Positions 20,927-31,516 of a stretch of DNA of 64,000 nt are shown piece after piece (position 1 is the first letter of the stretch; every line of letters starts with the position of its first letter). This stretch comes from Rhabdophis nuchalis (taxonomy: Eukaryota > Chordata > Lepidosauria > Squamata > Natricidae): the NCBI GenBank assembly GCA_039707465.1, contig CM077647.1:175828663-175892662 (forward strand). Reading direction: 5' to 3'. A model generated the notes under the pieces. That model had not been told where the DNA came from. It saw only the letters and a program-made list of their open reading frames with translations, and made no database searches. The position numbers and the translations under genes are program-made.

Positions 20927-21876
20927 AAAGCAATCAATAAATAAAGCAATAAGAAATAAATCAATAAATAAATAAAGCAATCAATAAATAAAGCAATCAA
21001 TAAATAAAGCAATAAGAAATAAAGCAATCAATAAATAAAGCAACCGATAAATAAAGCAATCAATAAATAAAGCAATCAATAAATAAAGCAATCAATAAAT
21101 AAAGCAATAAGAAATAAAGCAATAAGAAATAAAGTAATCAATAAATAAAGCAATCAATAAATAAAGCAATAAGAAATAAAGCAATCAATAAATAAAGCAA
21201 TCAATAAATAAAGCAATCAATAAATAAAGCAATCGATAAATGAAGCAATCAATAAATAAAGCAATCGATAAATAAAGCAATAAATAAATAAAGCAATGAA
21301 TAAATAAAGCAATCAATAAATGAAGCAATCAATAAATAAAGCAATTGATAAATAAAGCAATCGATAAATAAAGCAATCAATAAATAAAGCAATAAGAAAT
21401 AAAGCAATCAATAAATAAAACAATAAATAAATAAAGCAATAAATAAATAAAGCAATCGATAAATAAAGCAATAAGAAATAAAGCAATAAGAAATAAACTA
21501 ATCAATAAATAAAGCAATCAATAAATAAAGCAATAAGAAATAAATCAATCAATAAATAAATCAATAAATAAATAAAGCAATAAGAAATAAAGCAATAAAT
21601 AAATAAAGCAACCGATAAATAAAGCAATCAATAAATAAAGCAATCGATAAATAAAGCAATCAATAAATAAAGCAATAAGAAATAAAATAATCAATAAATA
21701 AAGCAATCAATAAATAAAGCAATAAGAAATCAATCAATCAATCAATAAAGCAATCAATAAATAAAGCAACCGATAAATAAAGCAATCAATAAATAAAGCA
21801 ATCGATAAATAAAGCAATCAATAAATAAAGCAATCAATAAATAAAGCAATCAATAAATAAAGCAATCAATAAGAAA
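20927..21876. repeat. AATAAATAAAGCAATC-type array 3 (largest)
   Basis: About 950 bases of the unit with variants (AAGCAACCGAT, AAGCAATTGAT, AAGAAATAAAGCAAT). Higher-order runs of variants repeat. It ends at the V4 upstream flank. Confidence 0.93.
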
Positions 21877-22080
21877 TGGGTATTGATAATTTTGCCTAAA
21901 TATCTGGATGTCTGATGTAAGACTGAAAAACTCATGTTCTACAAGGATGAGAAATGGTTATATATTGTGACATGAATGAGGGAGGAGGGAGGGAGGGAGG
22001 GAGGGAGGTTTCCTGCAGGCCCTCCTAAAGAATACAAGCTCACCTTGCTTTCGAAGAGCTACTTAATAGCCCACCGATTT

Positions 22081-22113
22081 ATGCAAATATCAAAAGGTCT
22101 TCTCCTTTAAAAG
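22081..22113 (+). promoter_or_regulatory. V4 promoter: octamer plus TTTAAAAG box
   Basis: ATGCAAAT at 22081-22088, TTTAAAAG at 22106-22113; purine tract at about 21977-22010. Confidence 0.88.
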
Positions 22114-22190
22114 CAGAAGTCTCTTCTGGATAGCCACATCTTCCTAAAAGTGTACATGTTGAACAGGAGGAAATTTTTTAAGGAACCATT

Positions 22191-22639
22191 ATGAATTGCT
22201 GGCTGTTCTTCTTTTTTCTAATAAACATGCCAAAATGTGAGGACACAATTTTACAGAAAGCAACAATATGATTTCTTTTTCTGATGTACGTGAATTCTAA
22301 TTTTTATTTCTCTTACTTCTCCAGGGTGCCTTTCTGAGGTACAACTTGTGTCGTCGGGGCCAGGAAGTGTAAGACTAAGTGAAAATCTCAACTTGGTCTG
22401 TAAAGTTACTGGTGTCTCCATCACTGATATAAGCTATGCTTGGCACTGGGTCCGTCAGCCTCCAGGGAAAGGCTTAGAATGGATAGCCGGAATCTTCCCC
22501 TATGATGGGGGGAAATTTTACTCCTCTTCTCTTCAAAGCCGCACCACCATTTCTTCAGACAACTCCAAGAATGAGTTTTCCCTCCAGTTGACCTCCATGT
22601 CAGCTGCTGACACTGCTGTGTATTATTGTGCAAGAGAGG
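22191..22639 (+). CDS. IGHV: IGHV segment V4, apparently functional
   Basis: Leader exon 22191-22236 ([15 protein letters not shown]), 88-bp intron, V exon 22325-22639. Leader ends WCLS. Mature [14 protein letters not shown] begins at 22336, with first Cys in NLVCKV, Trp in [14 protein letters not shown], a [14 protein letters not shown]2 region and [11 protein letters not shown] at the end. The V region is 304 nt, two shorter than V2/V3/V5. No stops. Its nearest relative is the pseudogene V10 (shared RLSENLNL and DISYAWHW), so V4 shows what V10 was before its stop. Confidence 0.93.
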
Positions 22640-22678
22640 CACAGTGACTGATTTTGCCTTCTCTTCTGGACAAAAACA
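22640..22678 (+). promoter_or_regulatory. V4 recombination signal (23-RSS)
   Basis: CACAGTG 22640-22646, 23-base spacer, ACAAAAACA 22670-22678. Confidence 0.95.
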
Positions 22679-22825
22679 GGAAACTTGTACTGACAGGGCA
22701 TGCTCTGTTCCATGCAGCAAATCTATATTCAGACCCTGAAAGCATTTGAATTTTTGGAGTAAAATCTGTCAGAAGAACTTTTTAAAAAAAATAGTACTTA
22801 GTCATTGACGTTTTTAATGTAAGTT

Positions 22826-22997
22826 TAATGAAAAGAAGGACTATGGGGTGACATGATAGAAGTTTAAATATCTCAGGGTTTGCCCCAAAGAAGAGGGAGT
22901 CAAACTATTCTCCAAGGCACCTGAGGGCAGCACAAGAAGCAATGGGTGGAAACTAATCAAGGAGAGAAGCAACTTAGAACTAAGGACAAATTTCCTG
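22826..22997 (+). mobile_element. CR1 fragment truncated by a deletion
   Basis: Same CR1 piece as 7570-7936, but at AATTTCCTG it jumps to GCCATTCAATGG, so about 210 bases present after V2 and V10 are missing here. Confidence 0.7.
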
Positions 22998-23049
22998 GCC
23001 ATTCAATGGTATGGTTGGTTCCCTTTTACTAATGGTCCATCTATTGATC

Positions 23050-23050
23050 T

Positions 23051-23111
<61 letters not shown>
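23050..23111. repeat. (CTTT)n microsatellite
   Basis: Counterpart of 8018-8088. Confidence 0.95.
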
Positions 23112-24244
23112 TTCCTCTTTCTTCCTCTTTCTATCCTTTCTTTTTTTTCTTTTATCTTTCTCAATTTCTTCCTCTTTCTTTCCTTTTTTATTTCCTTCCT
23201 TCCTTCTCCCTCTTCTCCCTTGTTTCTGGTATCAGATTTCCTTTTAGTCCTCTTGCTGAACAACAGAGATCAGTGTTGAAAATCAAAATAAAATGCATTA
23301 GGTATCTAACAAATAGAGAAAGGAGGAAGGAGGCAATGCAGCCTAATCTCTATTTCAAATTTCTCTCTTCAGATCCTCAGGTTAAGGGTAGAAGGCAGAG
23401 CTTTGATTGATTCTTTGAGAAGGGCAAACAATACTCTCTCTGCATTTATCATTCAGAAGAGATTTCCTCTAGGGGGCACCAAAGGGCTGCAAACCAGAAA
23501 TGCAAATACAGGACAAGACCAATGTATGATATTAGTAGACATAAAAAGAAGAACATTTCTAAGACATTTGGTGAAAAACCTCCAGGCCTCTTTTTGGGGG
23601 CCTGGAGACAAAAACATCTGAAGAACGGTTGCAGGAATTGGGTCTAGAGAAAAGAAAGACTAGGGGTGACATGAGAGCAGTATTACAGTACCATATTTTT
23701 CAGAATGTAAGACGCACCAAGATTTTGAAGAGGCAAATTAAAAAAAAAGTTTTTGCACTCTGCAGACCTCCCAAAAACGGTCCGTTTTTTGCGAAAATGA
23801 GTCTGTTTTTTTTAAGCCATTAATAGTCTTTAGGAGGCTTCTAGAGTGTCCCTGGGGGCTGAGGGGGAAGAATTGAGGAAGTAATGGCTCCTTCAGGCAA
23901 GAGACGCTATAACATTTCAGACAAGAGGATTCCGAGTATATTCTTAAAAGCTTCCAGTAATGGAGCATCCCCAACATCTGGAGGCAAATTGTTCAACTGA
24001 TGGATTCTCGTATTCATTGTCAGGAAATTTCCCATCAGTTCTAGGTATCTTTGCAATTCTGCCTCTCCAAGTGAGGAACAGCATTGAGGACCAGTCCCCT
24101 TATCTCAGCTCTTTATATGTGCTAAATGCAGATAATTCTGGTTTTGAAAGTCTAAGAGGGATGTGAATGCCAGACATAATAAAGAAAGCAATAAATAAGC
24201 AATGGGTATGGAGAGGTTTGCCCAAAGATCAGGATGGCTGATGT

Positions 24245-24612
24245 CTAGTATAGATAAAAGAAGGACCAGGGGAGACATGATAGCAGTCTTCCGATATCTC
24301 AGAGGATACCACAAAGAAGAAGGAGTGAAACTATTCTCCAAGGCACCTGAGGGCAGAACAAGAAGCAATGGGTGGAAATTAATCAAGGAGAGAAGCAACT
24401 TAGAACTGAGGAGGAATTTCCTGACAGTTAGAACAATTAAGCAGTGAAACAGCTTCCCTCCAGAAGTTGTGAATGTCCCAACACTGGAAGGCTTTCAGAA
24501 GATGTTGGATAGCCATTTGTCTGAAATGTTTTATGGTTTCCTGCCTAGTCAGGGGGTTGGACTAAAAGTCCTCCAAGGTCCCCTCCAACTCTGCTATTGT
24601 ATTGTATTATTG
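24245..24612 (+). mobile_element. CR1 LINE 3' fragment
   Basis: Counterpart of 9722-10082, with the CR1 C-terminal reading (SNLELRRNFLTVRTIKQ) and ATTGT tail. The stretch 23112-24244 before it is the same intergenic sequence as 8090-9720, minus the L2 insertion. Confidence 0.8.
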
Positions 24613-24821
24613 TATTAAGACTGTGAAAAACTGACTTGTTCTACAAGGATGAGAAATGGTTTTGTATTGAGATCTGTTGAAGGAGGGAAGGGAGGAAGGG
24701 AGGAGGAAAAGAGGAGGAAGGGAAGGAGAGAGGGAGGGAGAGAGGGAGGTTTCCTGCAGAATCTCCTAAAGAATACAAGCTCACCTTGCTTTCTCAGACC
24801 TATTTTATAGCACACAGATTT

Positions 24822-24854
24822 ATGCAAATATCATAAGGTCTTCTCCTTTAAAAG
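24822..24854 (+). promoter_or_regulatory. V5 promoter: octamer plus TTTAAAAG box
   Basis: ATGCAAAT at 24822-24829, TTTAAAAG at 24847-24854; purine tract 24680-24750. Confidence 0.88.
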
Positions 24855-24932
24855 CAGAAGTCTCTTTTTGATAGCCACGTTTTACTCAAAGTGCACACAT
24901 TAAATTGGAGGAAATTTGTTTCAGGAACCATT

Positions 24933-25384
24933 ATGAATTACTGTGTGTTCTTCTTTTTTCTCATAGCCATGCCAAAATGTGAGGACACAAATTTACAGAA
25001 ACCAACAAATATGATTTCATTTTCTGATATATGTGAATTCTAATTTTTATTTCTCTTACTTCTCCAGGGTCCCTTTCTGAGGTTCAACTTGTGTCATCGG
25101 GGACTGAAATTGTAAACCCAGGACAAAACCTCAATTTGGTCTGCAAAGTTACTGGTGTCTCCATCACTACTAGTGGCTATATTTGGCACTGGGTCCGTCA
25201 GCCTCCAGGGAAAGGCTTGGAATGGATAGCCGGAATCTATCCCCATGATGGAAGTAGATGGTTTTCATCTTCTCTTCAAAGCCGTACCACCATTTCTTCA
25301 GACAACTCCAAGAATGAGTTTTCCCTCCAGCTGACTTCCATGTCAGCTGCTGACACTGCTGTGTATTATTGTGCAAGAGAGCGG
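24933..25384 (+). CDS. IGHV: IGHV segment V5, apparently functional
   Basis: Leader exon 24933-24978 ([15 protein letters not shown]), 89-bp intron, V exon 25068-25384. Mature [16 protein letters not shown] starts at 25079. TEIVNP is unusual compared with PGTVRP in its neighbours. First Cys NLVCKV, Trp [14 protein letters not shown], second Cys [12 protein letters not shown]. No stops. V11 is a close relative (both have ITTSGY). The 5' flank matches V3, while the 3' flank matches V2 and V4, which is mosaic ancestry again. Confidence 0.93.
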
Positions 25385-25423
25385 CACAGTGACTGATTTT
25401 GCCTTCTCTTCTGAACAAAAACA
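25385..25423 (+). promoter_or_regulatory. V5 recombination signal (23-RSS)
   Basis: CACAGTG 25385-25391, 23-base spacer, ACAAAAACA 25415-25423. Confidence 0.95.
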
Positions 25424-25569
25424 GGAAACTTGTACTGACAGGGCATGCTCTGTTCCATGCAGCAGATCTATATTCAGACCCTGAAAGCATTTGAATTTTT
25501 GGAGTTAAATCTGTCAGAAGAACTTTTTTTTAAAAAATGTACTTAGTCACTGATTTTTTTAATGTAAGT

Positions 25570-25706
25570 TTGAGGAAAAGAAGGACCAGGGGAGACATGA
25601 TAGCAGTCTTCCGATATCTCAGAGGATGCCACAAAGAAGAAGGAGTGAAATTATTCCTCAAGGCACCTGAGGGCAGAACAAGAAGCAATGGGTGGAAACT
25701 AATCAT
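25570..25706 (+). mobile_element. CR1 fragment, truncated
   Basis: CR1 C-terminal coding part that stops at GGAAACTAATC and runs straight into a second IGHV downstream flank (TTCTGTTCCATGCAGC) at about 25708. Confidence 0.7.
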
Positions 25707-26620
25707 TTTCTGTTCCATGCAGCCGATCAGCATTCAGACAAATGAAATCATTTGAATTTTGGGAGCAATGTAACTCCAAGAAGAACATCAGAACAATGGA
25801 CTCATTGTTGAGTCCTAAATTCATAAAGGGAGTATGAAAAAACCTCATTCTACCCAATCGATCCATCTGACTGAATCCACTCCAGTTAATTGATAGGAAT
25901 GTCATGTAGCAAAATAGTAAGCACAGTCTTGTTGGTATGGAAATGAGATGCCTTTTTTGCAGCTCACTACAGGGGTAGAAATGGGGTAGAACTTGGATCA
26001 CAGTGTCCTTAAACAAAATGAAAAGAACAAGAAATTTTAGCAAAAGGAAGGTATCTGTGATGTCCACAGAACCAATTTCATTGTATACATGATGTGCAAT
26101 GACAATAAAGGCTGTGCTACTTTCACTATCTGAAGGTTCACACAAAAAGAAGGGATGTTCAAACCAATGGATTTAAAAATAAAGAAAGAAAGAGATGTCC
26201 ATACAAGGGATCAAGCATGGACCAGGCTGTCCAATGGCATGGTTAGTTCTCTTCCACTAGTGGTCTTCTCCAATCATGTGTGAGAGGAACTAGAGTAGAT
26301 CTCACACCAGATACAGAGCTGGGCTGTTTTATCTTTAAGATCACTTTCAGCTCTGAGGTTTAGGTCAGCATTTCACGATTCAATTTTCTTCTGTTGTTCT
26401 TTCTCATTTCTCACAACAAAGGCTGATGGTTTAGCTAACAGCCTTTATAAAATTTGAATCATAGAGAAAATTCAATGCAGGAAATACTCTGGATTGAAAT
26501 TGCCCCAAACATAAGACCCTTTCTCTGAAATTAAACTAAAAACAATATTTGATCTGTGGAATAGGTGAAAATGTCATATTCATTTCTTAGTTTCTATGGT
26601 CAATGGATGAGAAAATGGAA
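25707..26620. other. Orphan IGHV downstream flank and intergenic DNA
   Basis: Begins with sequence that normally lies just after a V recombination signal, but no V exon precedes it; a V gene has probably been deleted here. The rest resembles flanks near 31080-31230 and 11690-12060. No gene seen. Confidence 0.55.
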
Positions 26621-26624
26621 ATAC

Positions 26625-27003
26625 TATGAAGAACGGTTGCAGGAGCTGGGTATGTCTAGTTTGTTGAAGAGAAGGACCAGGGGAGACATGATAGCAGTGT
26701 TCCGATATCTCAGAGGGTGCCACAAAGAAGAGGGAGTCAAACTATTCTCCAAGGCACCTGGGGGCAGAACAAGAAGCAATGGGTGGAAACTAATCAAGGA
26801 GAGAAGCAACTTAGAACTAAGGAGAAATTTCCTGACAGTTAGAACAATTAACCTCTGGAACAGCTTGCCTCCAGAAGTTGTGAATGCCCCAACCCTGGAA
26901 GTCTTTAAAAAGATGTTAGATAGCCATTTGTCTGAAATGGTATAACGTTCCTGCCCATGCAGGAGGTTGGACTAGAAGACCTACAAGGTCCCTTCCAACT
27001 CTG
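26625..27003 (+). mobile_element. CR1 LINE 3' fragment, open C-terminus
   Basis: Reads RRTRGDMIAVFRYLRG, SNLELRRNFLTVRTINLWNS and ends SHLSEMV, the CR1 ORF2 C-terminus, then the 3' end GGTTGGACTAGAAGACC. Confidence 0.85.
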
Positions 27004-27130
27004 CTATTGTATTGTATTGTATTGTATTGTATTGTATTGTATTGTATTGTATTGTATTGTATTGTATTGTATTGTATTGTATTGTATTGTATTGTATTGT
27101 ATTGTATTGTATTGTATTGTATTGTATTGT
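27004..27130. repeat. (ATTGT)n microsatellite on the CR1 tail
   Basis: About 25 copies of the pentamer following the CR1 3' end, an expansion of the element's own tail. Confidence 0.95.
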
Positions 27131-27189
27131 AGCTCTTGGTTAATAGGCTTAGCCAAGAAACCCCAACTCTACCCTGAGGACCTCAAAGG

Positions 27190-27700
27190 TTAGAGAATAA
27201 TCAGAATTGAAGGGAAAAAACAATTACTGTCATTCTGCCTCCCATTGAGGACCTGTACACTGCACAAGTCAAAAAGAGGGTCATGAAAATATTTACAGAC
27301 CCCTCGCATCCTGGATATAAATTGTTTCAACTCCTACCCTCAAAACGACACTATAGAGCACTAAACACCCAAGGAACTAGACACAAGACAAGTTTATTTC
27401 TGAATGCCATCACTCTGCTAAACAAATATTTCCCTCACCACTGTCAAACCATTCACTAAGGCTGCATTTCTATGACTTTTAGTGTTCTCACCGTTCCTAT
27501 CACCCATATCCTCCCACTTATGACTGCAGGACTGTAACTTTATTGTTTATAGCCTTACAATTTATATTGATATTGATTGTACCTTGGGATTCTTGACGAA
27601 TGTGTCTTTTATGTACCACTGAGAGCACATGCACCAAAGACAAATTCCTTTTGTGTCCAATCACATTTGGCCAATAACGAATTGTATTATATTTTATTCC
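27190..27700 (+). mobile_element. CR1-L3-type LINE 3' end
   Basis: Reads DPSHPGYKLFQLLPSKRHYR and LFLNAITLLNKYFP, then a 3' UTR with CACTGAGAGCACATGCACC and CACATTTGGCCAATAA. This resembles the CR1-L3 ends known in snakes that carry ATTCT-type tails. Confidence 0.75.
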
Positions 27701-27778
27701 TATTCCTATTCCCATTCCTATTCCTATTCCCATTCCCATTCCCATTCCCATTCCATTCCATTCCATTCTATTCTATTC
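27701..27778. repeat. (ATTCC/ATTCT)n tail of the CR1-L3 element
   Basis: Starts as TATTCC, passes through CATTCC and ends as ATTCT, immediately after the LINE 3' end. Confidence 0.9.
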
Positions 27779-27990
27779 TTTTTTTTTCTAATTGCTGAAT
27801 TTATTAACAGTGCATACATACTTACATACAACTAACAAAGCATTCAATGGGCCTCAGTTTGCAAAGAAAAAAATAGGAGCATCATCATTGCAGGCATGTT
27901 AGAACAATTGTCTCTGTCGGGATCCAAGAGATGTCATATAAAAATAATATGTATTAGTTTCACCTAAGGCATTGCTCTATGGGGGGATTT
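27779..27990. other. Intergenic, nothing recognised
   Basis: No gene or repeat identified before the next microsatellite. Confidence 0.5.
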
Positions 27991-28105
27991 ATCCTATCCT
28001 ATCCTATCCTATCCTATTCTATTCTATTCTATTCTATTCTGTACTGTACTGTACTATACTATACTATAATATCATGTCCTATCCTATCCTATCCTATTCT
28101 AGTTA
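27991..28105. repeat. (TATCC/TATTC)n and CTGTA microsatellite
   Basis: A drifting pentamer array, probably another LINE tail expansion. Confidence 0.9.
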
Positions 28106-28972
28106 TGGTGATGAGATATTAAAAAGTTGGCAAAGAGAAATTCCAAAAAGCCATTCCTTGTGAGAAATGATGGATATTAGAGGTTTTGTAGAATAGTCTG
28201 TTACCAAAACCATCAATACTCTTCCTTCTTAAAGCTCCCCTGCAAAGCCAAGTATTTTTTTTCCAATATTTAACAAAACCTAAGTAAGACAGCTTATATA
28301 GTTTAGCGGCTAAGGGCTCCATCTATGGTGTAGTTTTGGTTCATACTTAAAATATTGCCCATATCTGTATTGGATGTTGAATTTCATTATAAATAGGGCC
28401 CCTTGTCATTTCCATAGGATTTACCCATCCATCCATCCATCCATCTATTCATCTATCCATCTATCTAAGAATCTTCTATATCCAATGGAACATTCACATT
28501 GTTCCAATCCAATACAATGGATTGGTTATCACCCTTTAAAACATTTCATGGCATCGGACCTGGATATCTGAGGATACCTTGTCCAATTGCATTGCCCTTT
28601 TGAACCCAAGCCAAGCAGGTAGGACATGCTCCATAAGCATTGGCAGGATGTAGGATGAGGGCTCCCATCCCCACTTTAACTTATCCAGAGAGCTGAGGCA
28701 ACCCCCCTCCCATTCTTTCAGTTTTCCCAAAGGTGTTAAGATATTTCTTTGTAACTAGCATAGGGGCATAAAAGGATGTTGTACGGGATGGCTGGTGGCC
28801 AGGGGATACCCCTGTTGTCCTCTTAACTTTCTCACCTTCAGATTTTAATTAATTTTTCCAGGTCAAATTTAGCTTATTTTTAATCCAGTATTTAGGTTAT
28901 GTTTTTATTACTATGTATGGTTTCATTATATAGTGAACACAGCCAGAGTCACTTAGGTGGGGTGGATAATGT
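28106..28972. other. Intergenic with a LINE 3'-end relict
   Basis: Contains a (CCAT)n stretch at about 28425-28460, and from about 28475 to 28970 a diverged copy of the repeat that also follows V1, V9 and V12. No gene. Confidence 0.5.
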
Positions 28973-28976
28973 AGGA

Positions 28977-29068
<92 letters not shown>

Positions 29069-29069
29069 A
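28973..29069. repeat. (AAAG)n microsatellite
   Basis: Almost pure AAAG. Confidence 0.95.
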
Positions 29070-29183
29070 AAACAATGGGTATTGAGAAGTTTCCCCAAAG
29101 ATCTTGATTGGGCTGATGTAAGACTATGAAAAACTGATTTGTGGTATAAAGATGAGAAATGATTTTGTATTGTGATCTGATGA

Positions 29184-29262
29184 AAGAAGGAAGGAAGGAA
29201 GGAAGGAAGGAAGGAAGGAAGGAAGGAAGGAAGGAAGGAAGGAAGGAAGGAAGGAAGGAAGG
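29184..29262. repeat. (GGAA)n purine tract upstream of V6
   Basis: Occupies the position of the purine tract found before the other V promoters, but further from the octamer because about 90 bases are added between. Confidence 0.9.
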
Positions 29263-29447
29263 AAAACAGATGTCCCAAAGATGTTTTTTTTAAAGACGCA
29301 ACTGGACTTTTTTTGGAAGACACTTTGCTTCTCATCTCAGAATCTTCTTCAGCAAAGAAAGTTGGATGTTATCTCCATTCTCTGAATGAATACAAAATCT
29401 CCACTGAATCTGGTTTTCAAGGAGCTTCTTTATACCTCACTGGGCTT

Positions 29448-29483
29448 ATGCAAATACCTTCATAAAATGATCCTCTTTATAAG
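29448..29483 (+). promoter_or_regulatory. V6 promoter: octamer plus TATAAG
   Basis: ATGCAAAT at 29448-29455, TATAAG at 29478-29483. Confidence 0.82.
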
Positions 29484-29563
29484 CACGGTCCTCATTTGAC
29501 ATCTTTACATTTTCTTCAAACTGTTATATGTCAAACCACACAAAACCCATTTAAAAAGATACT

Positions 29564-29752
29564 ATGACTTGCCCCTTATTTTTCTTTTCTCTTCTAGCCA
29601 TGACAAAATGTGAGTATGCAATTTTAGGAAAAGGAACTATGCGATTTTTGTTTTTAGATGCGCCTGAATCCTGATAACTTCATGTCTCTTACTTTTTTTA
29701 GGGTCCCTTTCTGAGGTTCAACTTGTGTCATCAGGGCCTGGAACTGTAAGAC
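29564..29752 (+). pseudogene. IGHV: IGHV segment V6, deleted remnant
   Basis: Promoter, leader exon (29564-29609, MTCPLFFFSLLAMTK) with GTGAGT donor, intron and acceptor (29700-29701) are intact. The V exon starts normally (WSLS, then [13 protein letters not shown] at 29713) but stops after about 13 mature codons. From 29753 (ATTTCTTAAGTGAGG) the sequence is what lies well downstream of other V genes, for example about 50797 after V11. A single deletion has removed the rest of the exon and its signal; short GAC/ATTT homology sits at the junction. Confidence 0.88.
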
Positions 29753-29804
29753 ATTTCTTAAGTGAGGTCTGCCCCATGTTATGACCTTGGTGTAAAAAAA
29801 GAGG

Positions 29805-30258
29805 TTGAGATGCTAAAAAGAGTACACAGAAGAGCAAGAAAAATGATTAAGGGACTAGAGACTAAAAGGTATTTTAAAAAGCAGAAACTGGATATGTCTA
29901 GTTTGATGAAAAGAAGGACCAGGGGAGACTTGATAGCAATGTTCCAATATCTCGGGGGCTGCCCCAAAGAAGAGGGAGTCAAGCTATTCTCCAAAGCACC
30001 TGATGACAGGACAAGAAGCAATAGATAGAAACTAATCAGGGAGAGAAGCAACTTAGAACTAAGGAGAAATTTCATGACAATGAAAAATGATTAACTAGTG
30101 GAATGACCTGACACCAGAAGTTCTGAATGCTCCATCACTGGAGGTTTTGAAGAAGATGTTGAATAACCATTTGTTTGAAGTGGTATCAGGTTTCCTGTTT
30201 AAGTAGGGTTTGGACTAGAAGACCTCCAAGGTGCCTTCCAACTCTGTTATTCTAGTCT
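29805..30258 (+). mobile_element. CR1 LINE 3' fragment
   Basis: Reads KRVHRRARKMIKGLETK, SSLMKRRTRGDLIAMFQYL, then a CR1 3' end; frames are interrupted. Confidence 0.8.
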
Positions 30259-30309
30259 AGTTGTTAAGTGAATAATGCAGTTATTAAGTTAGTAATACAG
30301 TTGTTAAAT

Positions 30310-30775
30310 GAATTTTGCTTTGAAAGAATAGAAAATACTTGTAGCTCAGGTTTTAGATTTTGGAAGTGATTTCCTTTCCAAGGTTGTTTCAATTTATGCA
30401 GGGAATGGGGGATGCCATAAGATTTTAGTTTTAGAAGTAGTTTGTCATGTACTACTGAATCAAAGGTTTTACAGAGGTCTACATAAATTGGGTCTATTGC
30501 TTTAGCCTGGTCAAGTTGTGACGTCCATATGTTTTTGCAGTGTAAGAGTTCCAGATGGCAGGACAGATTTTTTTACTGAAGCCAATCTGCTCGTTAGAGA
30601 GTAGATTGATAGTCTTTAAGTAAAGGCTAATGGATTGGTTTATGGTTCATTCTATGATTTTTCAGGTGATGTAACACAATGAGATTGCTCTGTAATTTTC
30701 AACTAGGCAGGGCTCATCATTTCTGAAGATAGGGATGACCATGGCTAGTGACCATAAATTAGGTAAGGAGTTTCT
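30310..30775 (-). mobile_element. CR1/L3-like reverse transcriptase fragment (antisense)
   Basis: On the minus strand it yields broken pieces like YVDLCKTFDSVVHDKLLLKL followed by KSYGIPH, a typical YxDFxKAFDxVxH RT block. Many stops. Confidence 0.6.
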
Positions 30776-31235
30776 GAACGTTTTGTTACCAGACTAGGTA
30801 ACAACATCAGAAAGATATTCTTCTCCTATTCTCCTTAGCTTACAAATGTCCTGTATGCCAGTGTGTTCTGAACTCAATGCATGGGTTTGAAATAGGGGAG
30901 AGCTGGGATCACGGTGTCCTTAAACAAAATGAAGAGAATCCGAAATGGCAGGGAAAGAAAGCTATCTGGGGGTCCACAGATATAACAGCCACCTTTCAGT
31001 ATCTGAAGGTTCACCCAAAAGAAGGGGTGAACTGTTTTTTCTTAGGCGACGTTCAAACCAATGGATTAAAAATAAACAAAGGAGATGTCTATACAAGGGA
31101 TCAGTCATGGACCAGGCTGTCGAATGGAATGGTTAGTTCTCTTCCACTAGTGGTCTTCTCCACTCATCTGTCAGAGGAACTAGAGTCGATCTCACACGAG
31201 ATAAAGAGCTGGGTGATTTTATCTTTAAGATCGGT
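30776..31235. other. Upstream flank of V7
   Basis: Matches 52745-53265 (V12 flank) and 100-170 plus 4359-4790 (V1 flank). No gene. Confidence 0.6.
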
Positions 31236-31309
31236 GGTGAAAGGAAGGAAGGAAGGAAGGAAGGAAGGAAGGAAGGAAGGAAGGAAGGAAGGAAGGAAGG
31301 AAGGAAGGA
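31236..31309. repeat. (GGAA)n purine tract upstream of V7
   Basis: Sits about 90 bases before the octamer, in place of the GAGGGAGGG tract of V1 and V12. Confidence 0.95.
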
Positions 31310-31400
31310 AAAGGCTGGACTTTATCTATATTCTCTTATTAAATACAAAGTCTCCACTGAGCCTAGCTTTCTAAGCGTGTCTTTATACTTGACTAGGAAT

Positions 31401-31436
31401 ATGCAAATATCATCATGAAATGTTCCTCTTTATAAG
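31401..31436 (+). promoter_or_regulatory. V7 promoter: octamer plus TATAAG
   Basis: ATGCAAAT at 31401-31408, TATAAG at 31431-31436. Confidence 0.88.
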
Positions 31437-31516
31437 CAGCCTCCTCATTTTACATCTTTCCATTTCCTTCAAATCGTACATGTCAGACTGGAAGAAAAAC
31501 ACTTTACAAACAGACT

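Noticed and set aside
27518..27766. Frame rich in GMGMGIGIG
   Set aside because: Translation of the ATTCC/CATTCC tail of the CR1-L3 element.
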